The notes under the pieces: model-generated
Databases searched by the model: none
Seen by the model: only the letters and a program-made list of their open reading frames with translations
What the model was told of the DNA's origin: nothing
Position numbers and translations under genes: made by a program
Shown here: positions 27,401-36,588 of the stretch, piece after piece
Position numbering within the stretch: position 1 is the stretch's first letter
Layout: each line of letters starts with the position of its first letter
Assembly: GCA_947493585.1 (NCBI GenBank)
Contig: CANLRI010000001.1
Location: 930,001 to 994,000, forward strand
Length of the DNA: 64,000 nucleotides
Reading direction: 5' to 3'
Origin: an uncultured Planococcus sp.
GTDB taxonomy: Bacteria > Bacillota > Bacilli > Bacillales_A > Planococcaceae

Positions 27401-27430
27401 TTGAATACGCTTACATAATGAGCGTATAAT
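27401..27430 (+). promoter_or_regulatory. mtlA promoter with overlapping cre-like site
   Basis: TTGAAT (27401-27406) and TATAAT (27425-27430) are 18 bp apart. The cre-like TGAATACGCTTACA (27402-27415) overlaps the -35, so CcpA binding would block RNA polymerase. Confidence 0.6.
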
Positions 27431-27486
27431 CTGAATTAACAAACAAAGCACAAGGGCAAGAGCCCAAAAGAAGGAGGATGAAAGGA

Positions 27487-29430
27487 ATGGCACAAGAACG
27501 TTCGAGCGTCAAAGTGAAAGTCCAGAAGTTCGGGAACTTCCTCAGTTCGATGGTCATGCCGAATATCGGCGCGTTTATCGCCTGGGGTCTCATCACGGCT
27601 TTATTTATTCCGACAGGTTTTTTCCCGAATGAGAATTTCGCGTCACTAGTTGGGCCGATGATTACGTATTTGCTTCCGCTCTTGATCGGGTATACGGGCG
27701 GTAAGCTCGTGCACGACCAGCGAGGCGGCGTCATTGGTGCGATCGCGACGATGGGGGTTATCGTCGGGGCACCGGATACGCCGATGTTCCTCGGCGCGAT
27801 GATCATGGGTCCGCTTGCGGCTTGGGTCATCAAACAGTTTGACCGATTGATCGAAGACAAGATCCGCTCCGGTTTTGAGATGCTGGTCAATAACTTCTCA
27901 GCCGGTATTCTCGGCGGAGCGTTGGCGATCTTCGCTTACCTCGGCATCGGGCCGGCCGTCAGTGCGTTGACGCAAGTATTGGTCGCAGGCGTTGACTGGT
28001 TGCTTGAAACAGGCTTGCTTCCATTAACAAGTATTTTGATCGAACCGGGGAAAATTTTATTCCTCAATAACGCAATCAACCACGGCATCCTGACGCCGCT
28101 TGGGCTTGAACAAGTCCAGCAAGCGGGCCGTTCGGTTCTGTTCTTGCTTGAAGCGAACCCGGGACCTGGTCTTGGCGTCTTACTTGCGTTCATGTTCTTC
28201 GGAAAAGGCATCGCGAAGCAATCGGCACCAGGGGCAGTCATTATCCACTTCTTCGGCGGGATCCACGAGATTTACTTCCCGTACGTGTTAATGAAACCGA
28301 TGCTTCTATTGTCCGTCATCCTCGGCGGCATGAGCGGCGTGTTCACACTGGTCTTGATGGGCGGCGGCTTGATGGCGCCTGCATCACCAGGTAGTATCTT
28401 CGCGATTGCCGCGGTTACACCGCCTGAAGGCATGGCGTATGTCGCGAACTTCACGGCGATCTTGGTCGCAGCGACGGTTTCGTTCTTAATTTCAGCGGTC
28501 ATCTTGAAGCGCAGCAAAGATACAGATGCAGATGGAGACGTTGAAGCGGCAACACGCCGCATGGAAGAAATGAAAGGCAAGAAGAGCTCGGTTGCTGGCG
28601 CACTTGGCGCTAGCGCTGGAGCTGCAGGAACGGCTTCTACAGCTGGCACCTTCCCGGACGATGTCCAAAAAATCGTCTTTGCGTGTGACGCGGGGATGGG
28701 GTCGAGCGCGATGGGCGCCTCGCTCTTGAGCAAAAAAGTGAAAGAAGCGGGCATGCACATCAAAGTGACCAATAGCGCGATCAGCTCAATTCCTGCCGAT
28801 TCGCAAATCATCATCACGCAGGACAAATTGACGCCGCGTGCGAAAGACAAACGCCCGGATGCGTATCACATCTCAGTCGATAACTTCCTGTCGAGCCCGG
28901 AATACGACCGCTTGATCGAGCGCATGAAACATGGCGTGACAGAAGAGCAAAGTGAACTGGTCGACGACAGCGAAGCGAACGCAGCGACTGGCGATGAAGG
29001 CGATGCTCCGCTACTGACGGAAGACAATATTTTCATCAATAAACGCTTCCGCAATAAAGAAGAAGCGATCCGCTTTGCAGGGGATGCACTCGTGAAAGCG
29101 GGATACGTCGAACCATCGTATGTCGATGAAATGTTGAAGCGCGAGGAAATCACAACGACGTATATGGGCAATGATGTCGCGATTCCGCACGGCACCGAAG
29201 AAGCGAAAAAAGCGGTCATCAAGTCCGGCTTTACGGTTGTCCAAGTTCCGGACGGGGTAGACTTTGACGGAGAAAAAGCGAAACTGATCTTCGCCATCGC
29301 CGGCAAAGACGGCACGCACCTGGAGATCTTGTCAGGCATCGCGGTCATCTGCGCCGAGCAGTCGAATGTCGACGAACTGGTCGCAGCGAAGTCCGCTAAA
29401 GAACTGCTCGACATCTTGAACAGCAAATAA
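27487..29430 (+). CDS. mtlA: Mannitol-specific PTS permease EIICBA
   Basis: About 647 residues. A membrane EIIC domain (about 1-340; MPNIGAFIAWGLITALF, HFFGGIHEIYFPYVLMKP) is joined to EIIB (phospho-Cys near residue 400 in FACDAGMGSSAMGASLL) and to EIIA (phospho-His near 568 in VAIPHGTEEAK). It imports D-mannitol as mannitol 1-phosphate. The ATG at 27487 is used because AAGGAGG abuts the ATG at 27478 but is spaced 9 nt from 27487. All three domains are in one chain, as in E. coli and some Bacillota. mtlR and mtlD follow after a 760-bp repeat-bearing gap. Confidence 0.95.
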   Translation: MAQERSSVKVKVQKFGNFLSSMVMPNIGAFIAWGLITALFIPTGFFPNENFASLVGPMITYLLPLLIGYTGGKLVHDQRGGVIGAIATMGVIVGAPDTPMFLGAMIMGPLAAWVIKQFDRLIEDKIRSGFEMLVNNFSAGILGGALAIFAYLGIGPAVSALTQVLVAGVDWLLETGLLPLTSILIEPGKILFLNNAINHGILTPLGLEQVQQAGRSVLFLLEANPGPGLGVLLAFMFFGKGIAKQSAPGAVIIHFFGGIHEIYFPYVLMKPMLLLSVILGGMSGVFTLVLMGGGLMAPASPGSIFAIAAVTPPEGMAYVANFTAILVAATVSFLISAVILKRSKDTDADGDVEAATRRMEEMKGKKSSVAGALGASAGAAGTASTAGTFPDDVQKIVFACDAGMGSSAMGASLLSKKVKEAGMHIKVTNSAISSIPADSQIIITQDKLTPRAKDKRPDAYHISVDNFLSSPEYDRLIERMKHGVTEEQSELVDDSEANAATGDEGDAPLLTEDNIFINKRFRNKEEAIRFAGDALVKAGYVEPSYVDEMLKREEITTTYMGNDVAIPHGTEEAKKAVIKSGFTVVQVPDGVDFDGEKAKLIFAIAGKDGTHLEILSGIAVICAEQSNVDELVAAKSAKELLDILNSK

Positions 29431-29441
29431 TCAGCATCACG

Positions 29442-29469
29442 AAAAGGCAGGGGAAATCCTGCCTTTTTG
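29442..29469 (+). terminator. Terminator after mtlA
   Basis: AAAAGGCAGG pairs with CCTGCCTTTT around GGAAAT, with a T tail. It separates mtlA from mtlR-mtlD. Confidence 0.85.
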
Positions 29470-29668
29470 TGCTATTTCTTTGGTTTATTCACATCAGGAT
29501 ATTTTGATAAAGAAATAGATATAGTACAAGATAGTGGGGAAATCGCTGCAGGCGGACGCTTTAGGCACGCAGGATGCGTGTCATGCAGCTGATGCGACAG
29601 GACGTCGCGCTTTCAGCTGCCAGCGGACAAGGCCTAATCTTTGCCCGCTGATCAGTTTAAAACGCTGC

Positions 29669-29736
29669 TGCTCCCACATTTGCAGGCAAATGCGTCGCAA
29701 ATGAACAAGCTCAAGTGCCTTTCGCTTATTCATTAG
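29669..29736 (+). repeat. Second dispersed repeat, copy A
   Basis: Shares with copy C (59302) the segments TGCTCCCACA, ATGCGTCGCAAATGAAC and CCTTTCGC-TATTCATT-like ends over about 67 bp. It is inverted relative to copy B 215 bp away. Confidence 0.7.
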
Positions 29737-29951
29737 TCGCCGCCTTCCGCTCTTTCATTTTAGTGTGAATAATTTATATTGGGGAAGAAGATATAACATG
29801 GCACAATTGCTAATTGATAAAAAAGCTAGCTGCTTTGCGGAATAAAGATAGTAGTGAGAAAATGAAGATAGTACGTTGAAAAGCTTTTATAACTATAAGA
29901 AGTAAGAGTTTACAACAAAATGTTCAGTGAGATATTAGAGTGTTTGGAAAT

Positions 29952-30014
29952 GAATAAGTGAAGCATAGCTGAGCACATTCATTTGCGACGCATCTGCCAT
30001 GCAGGTGTGGGAGC
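29952..30014 (-). repeat. Second dispersed repeat, copy B (inverted)
   Basis: Read on the minus strand: TGCTCCCACACCTGCATGGC, then AGATGCGTCGCAAATGAATG and CTTCACTTATTC. It matches copy C (59302) best in its first 40 bp. Confidence 0.7.
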
Positions 30015-30193
30015 AGATGCGGATAATAAAGTCTTTTCGCACTAAGCGCAGCAAATGAGGAGGCTCGATTCCCACCCCACGGAAAGCGAGCGGTAAGTTT
30101 CGGAAAACACGCTTGCCTATTAATTTTTATAGAAAAATATTTAATTTTACAAAGTCTTCATTATCGAAAGGTGACAAGGGAGTAGGTGAGTGG

Positions 30194-32269
30194 ATGTTTG
30201 TCACGGTTAGGGAAAAATCGATTATTGAATTGGTGACGCGCATGTCGGCGAAGCATACGGTTAATTCCTTGGCGGCGTATCTTGATGTCAGCGCGCGGAC
30301 GATCCAGCGTGATTTGAAGTCGGTGGATAAGTTATTGGAGGGGTTTGGCCTGACGATGAAGCGCAATGCGGCGGATGCGCTGTTTATTGATGGCAATAAC
30401 GAGAAAATCTACCGCTTGATGCAAAAACTTGCGGCGTCGAGTGCGCCGGAAGCGACGCCCGAGGAGAAAAAACTGCGCTTGTTAATCATTTTAATGGAAG
30501 AAGGCGCGTTTTTTAAAAAGCAGGTGCTGTCGAATCAGCTCGGCATTAGCACGACAACGCTGACTTCTTATTTGGATGAGCTCGCCAATTGGCTGCGCAA
30601 GTTCTCGGTTACTTTGTCGAGACAGCGCGGCGTCGGTGTGGAAGTGGCTGGGGAAGAAGCACATAAACGCCATGCCTTGGCGGCGTATTTCCTTATTCAT
30701 TTCTACGAAGAGCTCATTGAAAGCTTGTATTATTTGCAGCAAGGAAAGACCCAGGACGAAAAAGTGCTCGGCTATTTCCATCCGGACTATCTCGCTTCTG
30801 CGAACAGATTGGTCGGCGAGCACATCAGCGACGAACAGATCCGCTTGGCCGATAGCGATTATACGGGATTGGTCGTGCATTTGGCGTTGGCGCTGCAGCG
30901 TATCGAGAAAGGCTTGCTGCTGGAGAAGGATCAGCCGGCAACTGAGCGGAACGGCGAGTACTATATGATCCAAGCAATTTGTGCCGATTTGCAGGAACAA
31001 CTCGGTGTGGGATTGACCAAGCGCGACATCGAGTTTCTCACGGTCGTTTTGAAGGGCTCGAAAATCCAGGCGTCGAATGTGCTGTATTACGATAGTGTCC
31101 TGCTCGGGAAGCTCGTCAAGAACATGATCCGCGATGTGTCGGCACAGCTCGGGGTTGATTTGACGAAGGATTTTTCCTTGTATCAAGGCTTGCTGGCGCA
31201 TATGGAGCCGCTCATTTTCCGGCTCAAGCAAAAGCTCGAATCGTTCAATCCCTTGACCGATGAAATCAAGAAAAAATACCCGATGCTGTTTCTCGCGGTC
31301 AAGCAGACTTTGGAAACGGAGTTTGACGACCTCGAGTTCTCGGCAGACGAAGTGGCGTTTATCGTGCTTCATTTCGGATCGGCCTTGTTGATGAATGAAG
31401 AACGCGTGCAGATCGACGCAGTCGTCGTATGCCCGACCGGCATTGGGACGTCGAAAATGCTGGCGAGCCGTATCCAAAAAGAGCTGCCGGAAATCGATAC
31501 GGTGAAAATTTTGTCGATCCACGATTTCGAACACGCGAATTTTCAGGACTACGATCTGGTCATCTCGACGATTCGCTTGCCGGTGACTGATGTGGATTAT
31601 TTAATGGTCAGCCCGCTTTTAAACGACCAAGACATCAGCCATATCGAGAATTATTTGCAGCACAATATCCAGAAAGTGACGCGCAATAAGCAGTATTTGC
31701 CGGCGGATGATTTGGGAGAGGCGGGCAGGAAACATCGGCCGAATCTCCGGCGCTTGCTGTCGGACATTAAGCAAGTACAGACCGGCATGGAAGCGATACT
31801 CGAGCATTTTAAAGTCGTCAATATGCGCGGGGCGGATTATTGGCGAGTGCTTTCGGATGTATTGGACGGACTGGAATCGGCCGGCTTATTGGATGCAGAG
31901 AGCACTTTGCGGCAATTGAAAGACCGCGAAACCAAAGGCGGCCTCGGTATTCCGGGCACCAATATGGCGCTGTTTCATTGCCGCGACGAGTCGGTTCGGC
32001 AGCTTACGTTCCAAGTGGTGCATTTGGATACGCCGAGTGCGGTCAAAGGTATGGATGGCCGCGACGTACACATGACGAATTTGTTGTTGATGCTGACGCC
32101 TGTGGAATTAAGTGCGCGCGAACAGGAAATCATGAGCTTGATTAGTTCGAGCTTGATCGAAAGCGAAGCCGCGATGATGATTTTTTCGTCGTCGAATGAA
32201 GGCGTGATCCGCGGCAAGCTGGAAGAGTTGTTTTACGAATACTTACAAAATAATTTGGTGAAGGAATGA
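30194..32269 (+). CDS. mtlR: Mannitol operon activator MtlR (BglG/PRD type with EIIB and EIIA domains)
   Basis: About 691 residues. N-terminal DeoR/HTH_11-like DNA-binding region (NSLAAYLDVSARTIQRDL), a second HTH (KKQVLSNQLGISTTTLTSYL), two PTS regulation domains in the middle (His-containing HLALALQRIEKG and FIVLHFGSALLM regions), an EIIB(Gat)-like domain (VVVCPTGIGTSKMLASRI, phospho-Cys) and a C-terminal EIIA(Mtl)-like domain (MALFHCRDESV). This is the layout of Bacillus MtlR, which activates mtl genes according to PTS phosphorylation. The ATG at 30194 is chosen because the family N terminus begins there; the longer frame runs into repeat DNA. It overlaps no gene and is 5 bp upstream of mtlD. 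Confidence 0.93.
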   Translation: MFVTVREKSIIELVTRMSAKHTVNSLAAYLDVSARTIQRDLKSVDKLLEGFGLTMKRNAADALFIDGNNEKIYRLMQKLAASSAPEATPEEKKLRLLIILMEEGAFFKKQVLSNQLGISTTTLTSYLDELANWLRKFSVTLSRQRGVGVEVAGEEAHKRHALAAYFLIHFYEELIESLYYLQQGKTQDEKVLGYFHPDYLASANRLVGEHISDEQIRLADSDYTGLVVHLALALQRIEKGLLLEKDQPATERNGEYYMIQAICADLQEQLGVGLTKRDIEFLTVVLKGSKIQASNVLYYDSVLLGKLVKNMIRDVSAQLGVDLTKDFSLYQGLLAHMEPLIFRLKQKLESFNPLTDEIKKKYPMLFLAVKQTLETEFDDLEFSADEVAFIVLHFGSALLMNEERVQIDAVVVCPTGIGTSKMLASRIQKELPEIDTVKILSIHDFEHANFQDYDLVISTIRLPVTDVDYLMVSPLLNDQDISHIENYLQHNIQKVTRNKQYLPADDLGEAGRKHRPNLRRLLSDIKQVQTGMEAILEHFKVVNMRGADYWRVLSDVLDGLESAGLLDAESTLRQLKDRETKGGLGIPGTNMALFHCRDESVRQLTFQVVHLDTPSAVKGMDGRDVHMTNLLLMLTPVELSAREQEIMSLISSSLIESEAAMMIFSSSNEGVIRGKLEELFYEYLQNNLVKE

Positions 32270-32274
32270 TTCTT

Positions 32275-33480
32275 ATGAAACAAGCAATTCATTTTGGGGC
32301 AGGCAATATCGGCAGAGGGTTTATCGGGGCGTTGTTCTCGGAATCCGGTTATCACGTGAGTTTTGTCGATGTGGCGGAACAAGTCATCGACGGATTGAAT
32401 GAACAAGGGCAGTACCGCGTGAACATGGCGCAGGAGACGGAAGAAAGCGTCTTGGTGGAGAATGTCTCTGGCATCAATAATATGAAAGATGAAGAGGCGG
32501 TCATCGCGAAGATCATGGAAGCGACGTATTTGACGACGGCGATCGGGCCGAATATTTTGCCGCGCATTGCGCCCTTGATTGCTAAAGGAATTGAAGCGCG
32601 CGTCAAAGGGAATTTAGCGACAGGGCCGGATTTGGTGCCGGCATCTGATTTGGATGTGGCGTCCGATATGAGTGCGGGTTCGGAAAAATTATACATCATT
32701 GCCTGTGAAAACCAGATTGGCGCGACCGATATTTTGAAAGGGCATATTTTGAGCCATTTGAGCGACGAAGCGAAAGCGCAGCTTGCCGGAAAAGTGTATT
32801 TCTTTAATTCGGCGGTCGACCGCATCGTGCCGATCCAGGAAGGCCATTCGCTCGATGTCTTGGTTGAGCCGTATTACGAGTGGGTTGTCGAGACGACAGA
32901 AGACATTCCTCACGTGACCGGCATGACGATTGTCGACGACTTGGCGCCGTTCATTGAGCGCAAGCTGTTCACGGTCAATACGGGGCATGCGGTCATTGCG
33001 TATTACGGCTATCTAGCCGGCAAAACGACGATCGATGAAACCTTGGCCGACCCGGAAATCGAACGCGAAGTGCGGGAAACCTTGAAAGAAACGGGCGCGT
33101 ACCTTGTGAAGCAATACGGCTTGGACGAACAGGAGCACCTCGCGTATATCGATAAAAACATCGAACGCTTTAAAAACAGCTATTTGAACGACGGCGTCAC
33201 GCGCGTCGGCCGCGCGCCGATCCGCAAGCTAGGGCCGGAAGACCGCCTCGTGCGCCCGGCTATGCAAGCACAAAAAGCGGGACTGTCGTACTCGCATCTC
33301 GCCAAAGCGATTGCGGCGGCGCTGCTGTTCGATTACGCGGAAGATGAAGAAGCGGTGAAGATCCAGGACATGATTGCACAAGGCGGGCCGGAACGCGTAT
33401 TGACAGAAGTCAGCGGGCTTGAAGCCGATAGTGAGTTGGCGAAAGAAGTCGTAAGGCAGTATGAGGCATTGAAAAAGTAG
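32275..33480 (+). CDS. mtlD: Mannitol-1-phosphate 5-dehydrogenase
   Basis: 401 residues with the Rossmann motif HFGAGNIGRGFIG at the N terminus and the KLFTVNTGHAVIAYYGYL segment of polyol dehydrogenases. It oxidises mannitol 1-phosphate to fructose 6-phosphate with NAD. It is somewhat longer than the roughly 375-385 residues usual for MtlD; a Ser/Asp-rich insert (GNLATGPDLVPASDLDVASD, around residues 113-132) accounts for this. The ATG at 32275 has AAGGA 9 nt upstream; mtlR and mtlD form one operon. Confidence 0.96.
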   Translation: MKQAIHFGAGNIGRGFIGALFSESGYHVSFVDVAEQVIDGLNEQGQYRVNMAQETEESVLVENVSGINNMKDEEAVIAKIMEATYLTTAIGPNILPRIAPLIAKGIEARVKGNLATGPDLVPASDLDVASDMSAGSEKLYIIACENQIGATDILKGHILSHLSDEAKAQLAGKVYFFNSAVDRIVPIQEGHSLDVLVEPYYEWVVETTEDIPHVTGMTIVDDLAPFIERKLFTVNTGHAVIAYYGYLAGKTTIDETLADPEIEREVRETLKETGAYLVKQYGLDEQEHLAYIDKNIERFKNSYLNDGVTRVGRAPIRKLGPEDRLVRPAMQAQKAGLSYSHLAKAIAAALLFDYAEDEEAVKIQDMIAQGGPERVLTEVSGLEADSELAKEVVRQYEALKK

Positions 33481-33485
33481 GTAGT

Positions 33486-33593
33486 GTCCCTGTGCACCAC
33501 ACAATTCCAACCGCATCCCAGTCGCCAAAACGGCGCCGGGATGCGGTTTTTATGTTGCCGGTTTTGGTTTGCGTCCCTGTGCATGACACAATT
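33486..33593 (+). repeat. REP doublet 9 (long form, terminator inside)
   Basis: Motifs start at 33486 and 33573, 87 bp apart, 6 bp after the mtlD stop. The longer spacer contains a terminator hairpin: AACCGCATCCC at 33509 pairing with GGGATGCGGTT ending at 33549. Confidence 0.88.
33509..33552 (+). terminator. mtlD terminator inside the REP doublet
   Basis: AACCGCATCCC...GGCGCCGGGATGCGGTT with an internal GTCGCC/CGGCGCC extension, then TTTT. Confidence 0.85.
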
Positions 33594-33615
33594 TCGACGG
33601 GGAGTATTCTTGCAT

Positions 33616-33701
33616 GTCCCTGTGCACCACACAATTTGACGGGTCGGAACACTGTCGCCGCGGCATTTGACTGTCTGTACGTCCCTGTGCACCACACAAT
33701 T
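33616..33701 (+). repeat. REP doublet 10
   Basis: Motifs start at 33616 and 33681 (65 bp apart), both consensus. It lies 22 bp after doublet 9, upstream of hxlA. Confidence 0.9.
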
Positions 33702-33750
33702 CCCCACGTGACGGTATACTTTTTGTCTGTATGTGCGGTTAAAGTGCGTA

Positions 33751-33787
33751 CTTCCCAAGATGTATGGCAGGACTTACACTTGGAAAG
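33751..33787 (+). promoter_or_regulatory. Inverted repeat upstream of hxlA, candidate HxlR site
   Basis: CTTCCCAAG (33751-33759) and CTTGGAAAG (33779-33787) form an inverted repeat with one mismatch, 34 bp before the hxlA start. HxlR control of hxlAB is known in B. subtilis; the link to this repeat is a guess. Confidence 0.3.
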
Positions 33788-33820
33788 CATCAAAATACGC
33801 ATATGAGGAGATACACATAG

Positions 33821-34462
33821 ATGAAATTACAACTAGCATTGGACTTAGTAGACATCCCGCAAGCGATTGAATTGATTAAAGAAGTCGAGGAATCAATCGA
33901 TATCGTGGAACTGGGGACCCCGGTCATCAATAAAGAAGGATTAAAAGCCGTCCGCGAAGTGAAAGAGGCGTTTCCGCATCTGGAAGTGTTGGCGGATGTG
34001 AAAATCATGGACGCGGCTGCTTATGAAGTCGGCAATGCCGCAGCTGCTGGAGCGGATATCGTCACGATTCTCGCGCAAGCGGAAGATTCGTCGATCAAAG
34101 GCGCAGTGGAAGAAGCGAAGAAACTCGGCAAGAAAATCCTCGTCGACATGATCGCTGTGAAAGATATCGAAACACGTGCCGCTGAACTGGACGTGCTGGG
34201 AGCGGATTATATTTGCGTCCACACGGGCTATGATTTGCAGGCAGAAGGCAAAGATTCATTCGCAGACTTGCGCACGATCAAAAGCGTCGTGAAAAATGCG
34301 AAAACGGCGATTGCTGGCGGCATCAAGCTGGAAACTTTGCCAGAAGTGATTAAAGCGCAGCCAGATTTGATCATTGTTGGCGGCGGCATCACGTCTAAAG
34401 ACGACAAGAACGCTGAAGCGGCGAAAATCAAAGCGCTGATGAACGAAAGCGTGACGGTTTAA
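33821..34462 (+). CDS. hxlA: 3-hexulose-6-phosphate synthase
   Basis: 213 residues, an orotidine-phosphate-decarboxylase-fold barrel. Motifs: LQLALDL, VELGTPVI, LADVKIMDAA (catalytic Asp/Lys), DYICVHTGYD, and IIVGGGIT. It condenses formaldehyde with ribulose 5-phosphate in the ribulose monophosphate pathway. In nonmethylotrophic bacilli this detoxifies formaldehyde. Ribosome binding site GAGGAG. It is followed at once by hxlB, with an HxlR-type regulator 1.6 kb downstream. Confidence 0.96.
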   Translation: MKLQLALDLVDIPQAIELIKEVEESIDIVELGTPVINKEGLKAVREVKEAFPHLEVLADVKIMDAAAYEVGNAAAAGADIVTILAQAEDSSIKGAVEEAKKLGKKILVDMIAVKDIETRAAELDVLGADYICVHTGYDLQAEGKDSFADLRTIKSVVKNAKTAIAGGIKLETLPEVIKAQPDLIIVGGGITSKDDKNAEAAKIKALMNESVTV

Positions 34463-34463
34463 A

Positions 34464-35018
34464 GTGACAGCTTCTAGATTTATGAATGAAATTTCAGCCG
34501 AACTGGCGCACACAGTCGGGCAAGTGGATGAGGCAGAAGCATCCCGCTTGGTCAACGCAATGGTACAAGCCGACAAGATTTTTGTCGCAGGCGGCGGGCG
34601 CTCCGGCTTTATGGCGAAAGCATTCGTCATGCGCATGGTGCATATGGGCTTGAACGCTTATGTAGTCGGCGAAACGGTGACGCCGAGTTTGCAGGAAAAT
34701 GATTTGTTCATCGTCGGATCAGGTTCCGGTGAAACGGGCAGCTTGCTTGCAATGACGGAGAAAGCGAAAACGATCGGCGCAACGGTTGCGGCGGTAACGA
34801 CCAATCCGGAGTCGTCGATCGGCAAGCTTGCGGCTCTCCACATCACCATCCCGGCGCAAGCGAAAGCGGAAGGCGCGAGCGGCAAATCCATCCAACCGAT
34901 GGGCTCGTTGTTCGAACAATCGTTATTGGTGGTATACGATGCGCTTGTTCTATCGTATATGGAACAGCAACACATCACGGCCGATGCGATGTTCGGCACA
35001 CATGCCAATTTGGAATAG
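34464..35018 (+). CDS. hxlB: 6-phospho-3-hexuloisomerase
   Basis: 184 residues with a SIS fold: FVAGGGRSGFMAKAF, NDLFIVGSGSGETGS, and IQPMGSLFEQSLLVVYDAL. It isomerises 3-hexulose 6-phosphate to fructose 6-phosphate. The GTG at 34464 begins one base after the hxlA TAA; no strong ribosome binding site precedes it, so translation is probably coupled. An ATG at 34482 is possible, but the family N terminus favours the GTG. Confidence 0.95.
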   Translation: MTASRFMNEISAELAHTVGQVDEAEASRLVNAMVQADKIFVAGGGRSGFMAKAFVMRMVHMGLNAYVVGETVTPSLQENDLFIVGSGSGETGSLLAMTEKAKTIGATVAAVTTNPESSIGKLAALHITIPAQAKAEGASGKSIQPMGSLFEQSLLVVYDALVLSYMEQQHITADAMFGTHANLE

Positions 35019-35022
35019 CACA

Positions 35023-35068
35023 GAAATAAGCTTGAGGCTGGAAGCGATTCCGTCTCAAGCTTATTTTT
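35023..35068 (+). terminator. Terminator after hxlAB
   Basis: AAATAAGCTTGAG pairs with CTCAAGCTTATTT across a 17-nt loop, followed by Ts. Confidence 0.8.
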
Positions 35069-35227
35069 CATGCCAAGCTTACCTATTGGACAACTCGCCC
35101 GCAGAGGTGCAAAATTGATGGCATGGACAACTGCGGTGACAGGGCAGCTTTGATTGGAATGAACGGCGGGCTGTATTGGCATCACGCGCCTGCTAAAGAA
35201 AACAACATGATGTGAAGGAGTAAGTGT

Positions 35228-36052
35228 ATGTATAAAATGATTGCAATTGATTTAGATGGTACTTTACTGACGGATGAGTTGACGGTGACGAAGGATACGA
35301 TGGCGGCAATTCGGCAATCAGTCGAACTCGGTGTGGTCGTGACGATTGCGACGGGACGCATGTATCCATCCGCACAGCGCATCGCCTTGGAACTCGGAAT
35401 CGAAGATCCGATGATTACGTACCAAGGGGCGATGATCAAATCGGCGACGAGCGGCGAAGTGCTGCGTGAGCGCGTCGTGCCGTTTGAGATTGCGCAAAAA
35501 TGCATTCACCTGGCAGCTGAGAAGCAGATGCATATCCAAGTCTATCAAGACGATGTGCTATACAGCGCCGTGGATAATGAGCAAGTGAGAGCATATTCCA
35601 AAGAGGTCGGTGTCGGCTACCAAGTCGAGCCGGATCTCCTCAAGCTTGCAAAAAATGGCTTCATGAAACTGCTGTTTATTGACGAACCGAATGCGCTCGC
35701 GCCGGTGCAGTCAGAATTACAGGCCGTGCTCGGCGACGAGGCGTGCATCGAAAAATCCAAACCGCGCTACCTCGAAGTGACGCATCCGGAAGCGAATAAA
35801 GGCAGTGCCTTGAACTTCTTGGCCGAACATCTTGGCATCGAACGCTCACATGTAATCGGCATCGGTGACAACCATAACGACACGGACCTCGTCAAAGCAG
35901 CGGGCTTCGGCATCGCCATGGGCAACGCCGTCGACGAATTAAAAGCGCTCGCGGACTACACGAGCCTGTCGAATAACGAAGAAGGCGTGTTGCATGTGCT
36001 CAATAAATTCATTTTGGAACCGCGCACAACCACTGTCGATTCGGGCCAGTGA
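35228..36052 (+). CDS. Cof-type HAD-IIB sugar phosphatase
   Basis: 274 residues in the length range of the Cof/YidA family. Motifs: IAIDLDGTLLT, ATGRMYPSA, HPEANKGSALNFL (motif III Lys) and GIGDNHNDTDLVKAAG with GIAMGNA. Members hydrolyse sugar phosphates, FMN or pyridoxal phosphate in the cytosol; the substrate here is unknown. It lies between hxlAB and hxlR on the same strand, so it may act on hexose phosphates made there. Ribosome binding site GAAGGAG. Confidence 0.92.
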   Translation: MYKMIAIDLDGTLLTDELTVTKDTMAAIRQSVELGVVVTIATGRMYPSAQRIALELGIEDPMITYQGAMIKSATSGEVLRERVVPFEIAQKCIHLAAEKQMHIQVYQDDVLYSAVDNEQVRAYSKEVGVGYQVEPDLLKLAKNGFMKLLFIDEPNALAPVQSELQAVLGDEACIEKSKPRYLEVTHPEANKGSALNFLAEHLGIERSHVIGIGDNHNDTDLVKAAGFGIAMGNAVDELKALADYTSLSNNEEGVLHVLNKFILEPRTTTVDSGQ

Positions 36053-36111
36053 GCGACGGATTCCAGTAGACATCACAAGAATGAAATGCAATAAAGATGG
36101 AGTGGAAACGA

Positions 36112-36444
36112 ATGCCCAATTTGGGAGAGAAGACATTTAATTGCGAAAAAGAATTGACCCTTTCCATCATCGGCGGAAAGTGGAAGATGCTTGTGTTATG
36201 GCATTTAGGAAAATCGGGGACGAAGCGCTTCGGCGAGTTGAAAAAACTCATGCCGGGCATCACCCAGCGCATGCTGGTCAATCAGCTGCGTGAACTGGAA
36301 GATCATTTGATCGTCCACCGGGAAGTGTATCCGGTCGTGCCGCCGAAAGTGGAGTATTCACTGACGGAACAAGGCGAGAGCCTCATGCCGATCCTGGACT
36401 CGATGTACGACTGGGGAAAAGGGTATATGGAACGGAATTTGTAG
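36112..36444 (+). CDS. hxlR: HxlR-family transcriptional regulator
   Basis: 110 residues with an HxlR-type winged helix: [48 protein letters not shown] and the wing [13 protein letters not shown]. The conserved Cys near the N terminus is present, as in redox/aldehyde-sensing members. It probably activates hxlAB in response to formaldehyde, as in B. subtilis, though there it is divergent and adjacent rather than downstream. The ATG at 36112 has GGAGTGG 7 nt upstream; the ATG at 36097 lies before that site. Confidence 0.88.
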   Translation: MPNLGEKTFNCEKELTLSIIGGKWKMLVLWHLGKSGTKRFGELKKLMPGITQRMLVNQLRELEDHLIVHREVYPVVPPKVEYSLTEQGESLMPILDSMYDWGKGYMERNL

Positions 36445-36449
36445 CTTGC

Positions 36450-36535
36450 GTCCCTGTGCACCACACAATTCGCGGGGCAGGAATCCTTTTGTGGCAGCGT
36501 TTGACTGTCGCTTTGTCCCTGTGCACCACACAATT
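36450..36535 (+). repeat. REP doublet 11
   Basis: Motifs start at 36450 and 36515 (65 bp apart), both consensus, 6 bp after the hxlR stop. Confidence 0.92.
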
Positions 36536-36542
36536 TAAGCAT

Positions 36543-36579
36543 AAAAAAGCCCGTTCCAGGAGAGGAACGGGCTTTTTTT
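36543..36579. terminator. Bidirectional terminator between hxlR and the aldo-keto reductase
   Basis: AAAAAAGCCCGTTCC pairs with GGAACGGGCTTTTTT around AGGAGA. It serves convergent genes. Confidence 0.92.
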
Positions 36580-36588
36580 ATGGGAATA

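Larger units (their letters stand above)
29470..30193. other. 720-bp noncoding, repeat-bearing gap in the mannitol locus
   Basis: There is no gene with a start and ribosome binding site. It contains a GC-rich palindrome-prone block at 29540-29640 (CTGCAGGCGGACGC...), one forward and one inverted copy of a second dispersed repeat (29669-29736 and 29952-30014), and a GGAAAGCGAGCGG segment at 30077-30090. These look like parts of a nonautonomous element inserted between mtlA and mtlR. Confidence 0.5.

Noticed and set aside
27088..27429. Open frames reading VPVHHTI, LCTTQF or VHRDT repeatedly, here and at many other gaps
   Set aside because: They are translations of the REP motif in both strands. 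They have no ribosome binding sites and exist only because the repeat lacks stops.
28272..29426. Long minus-strand frames antisense to mtlA
   Set aside because: Complementary to conserved EIIB and EIIA domains; Ser/Ala-rich shadow composition.
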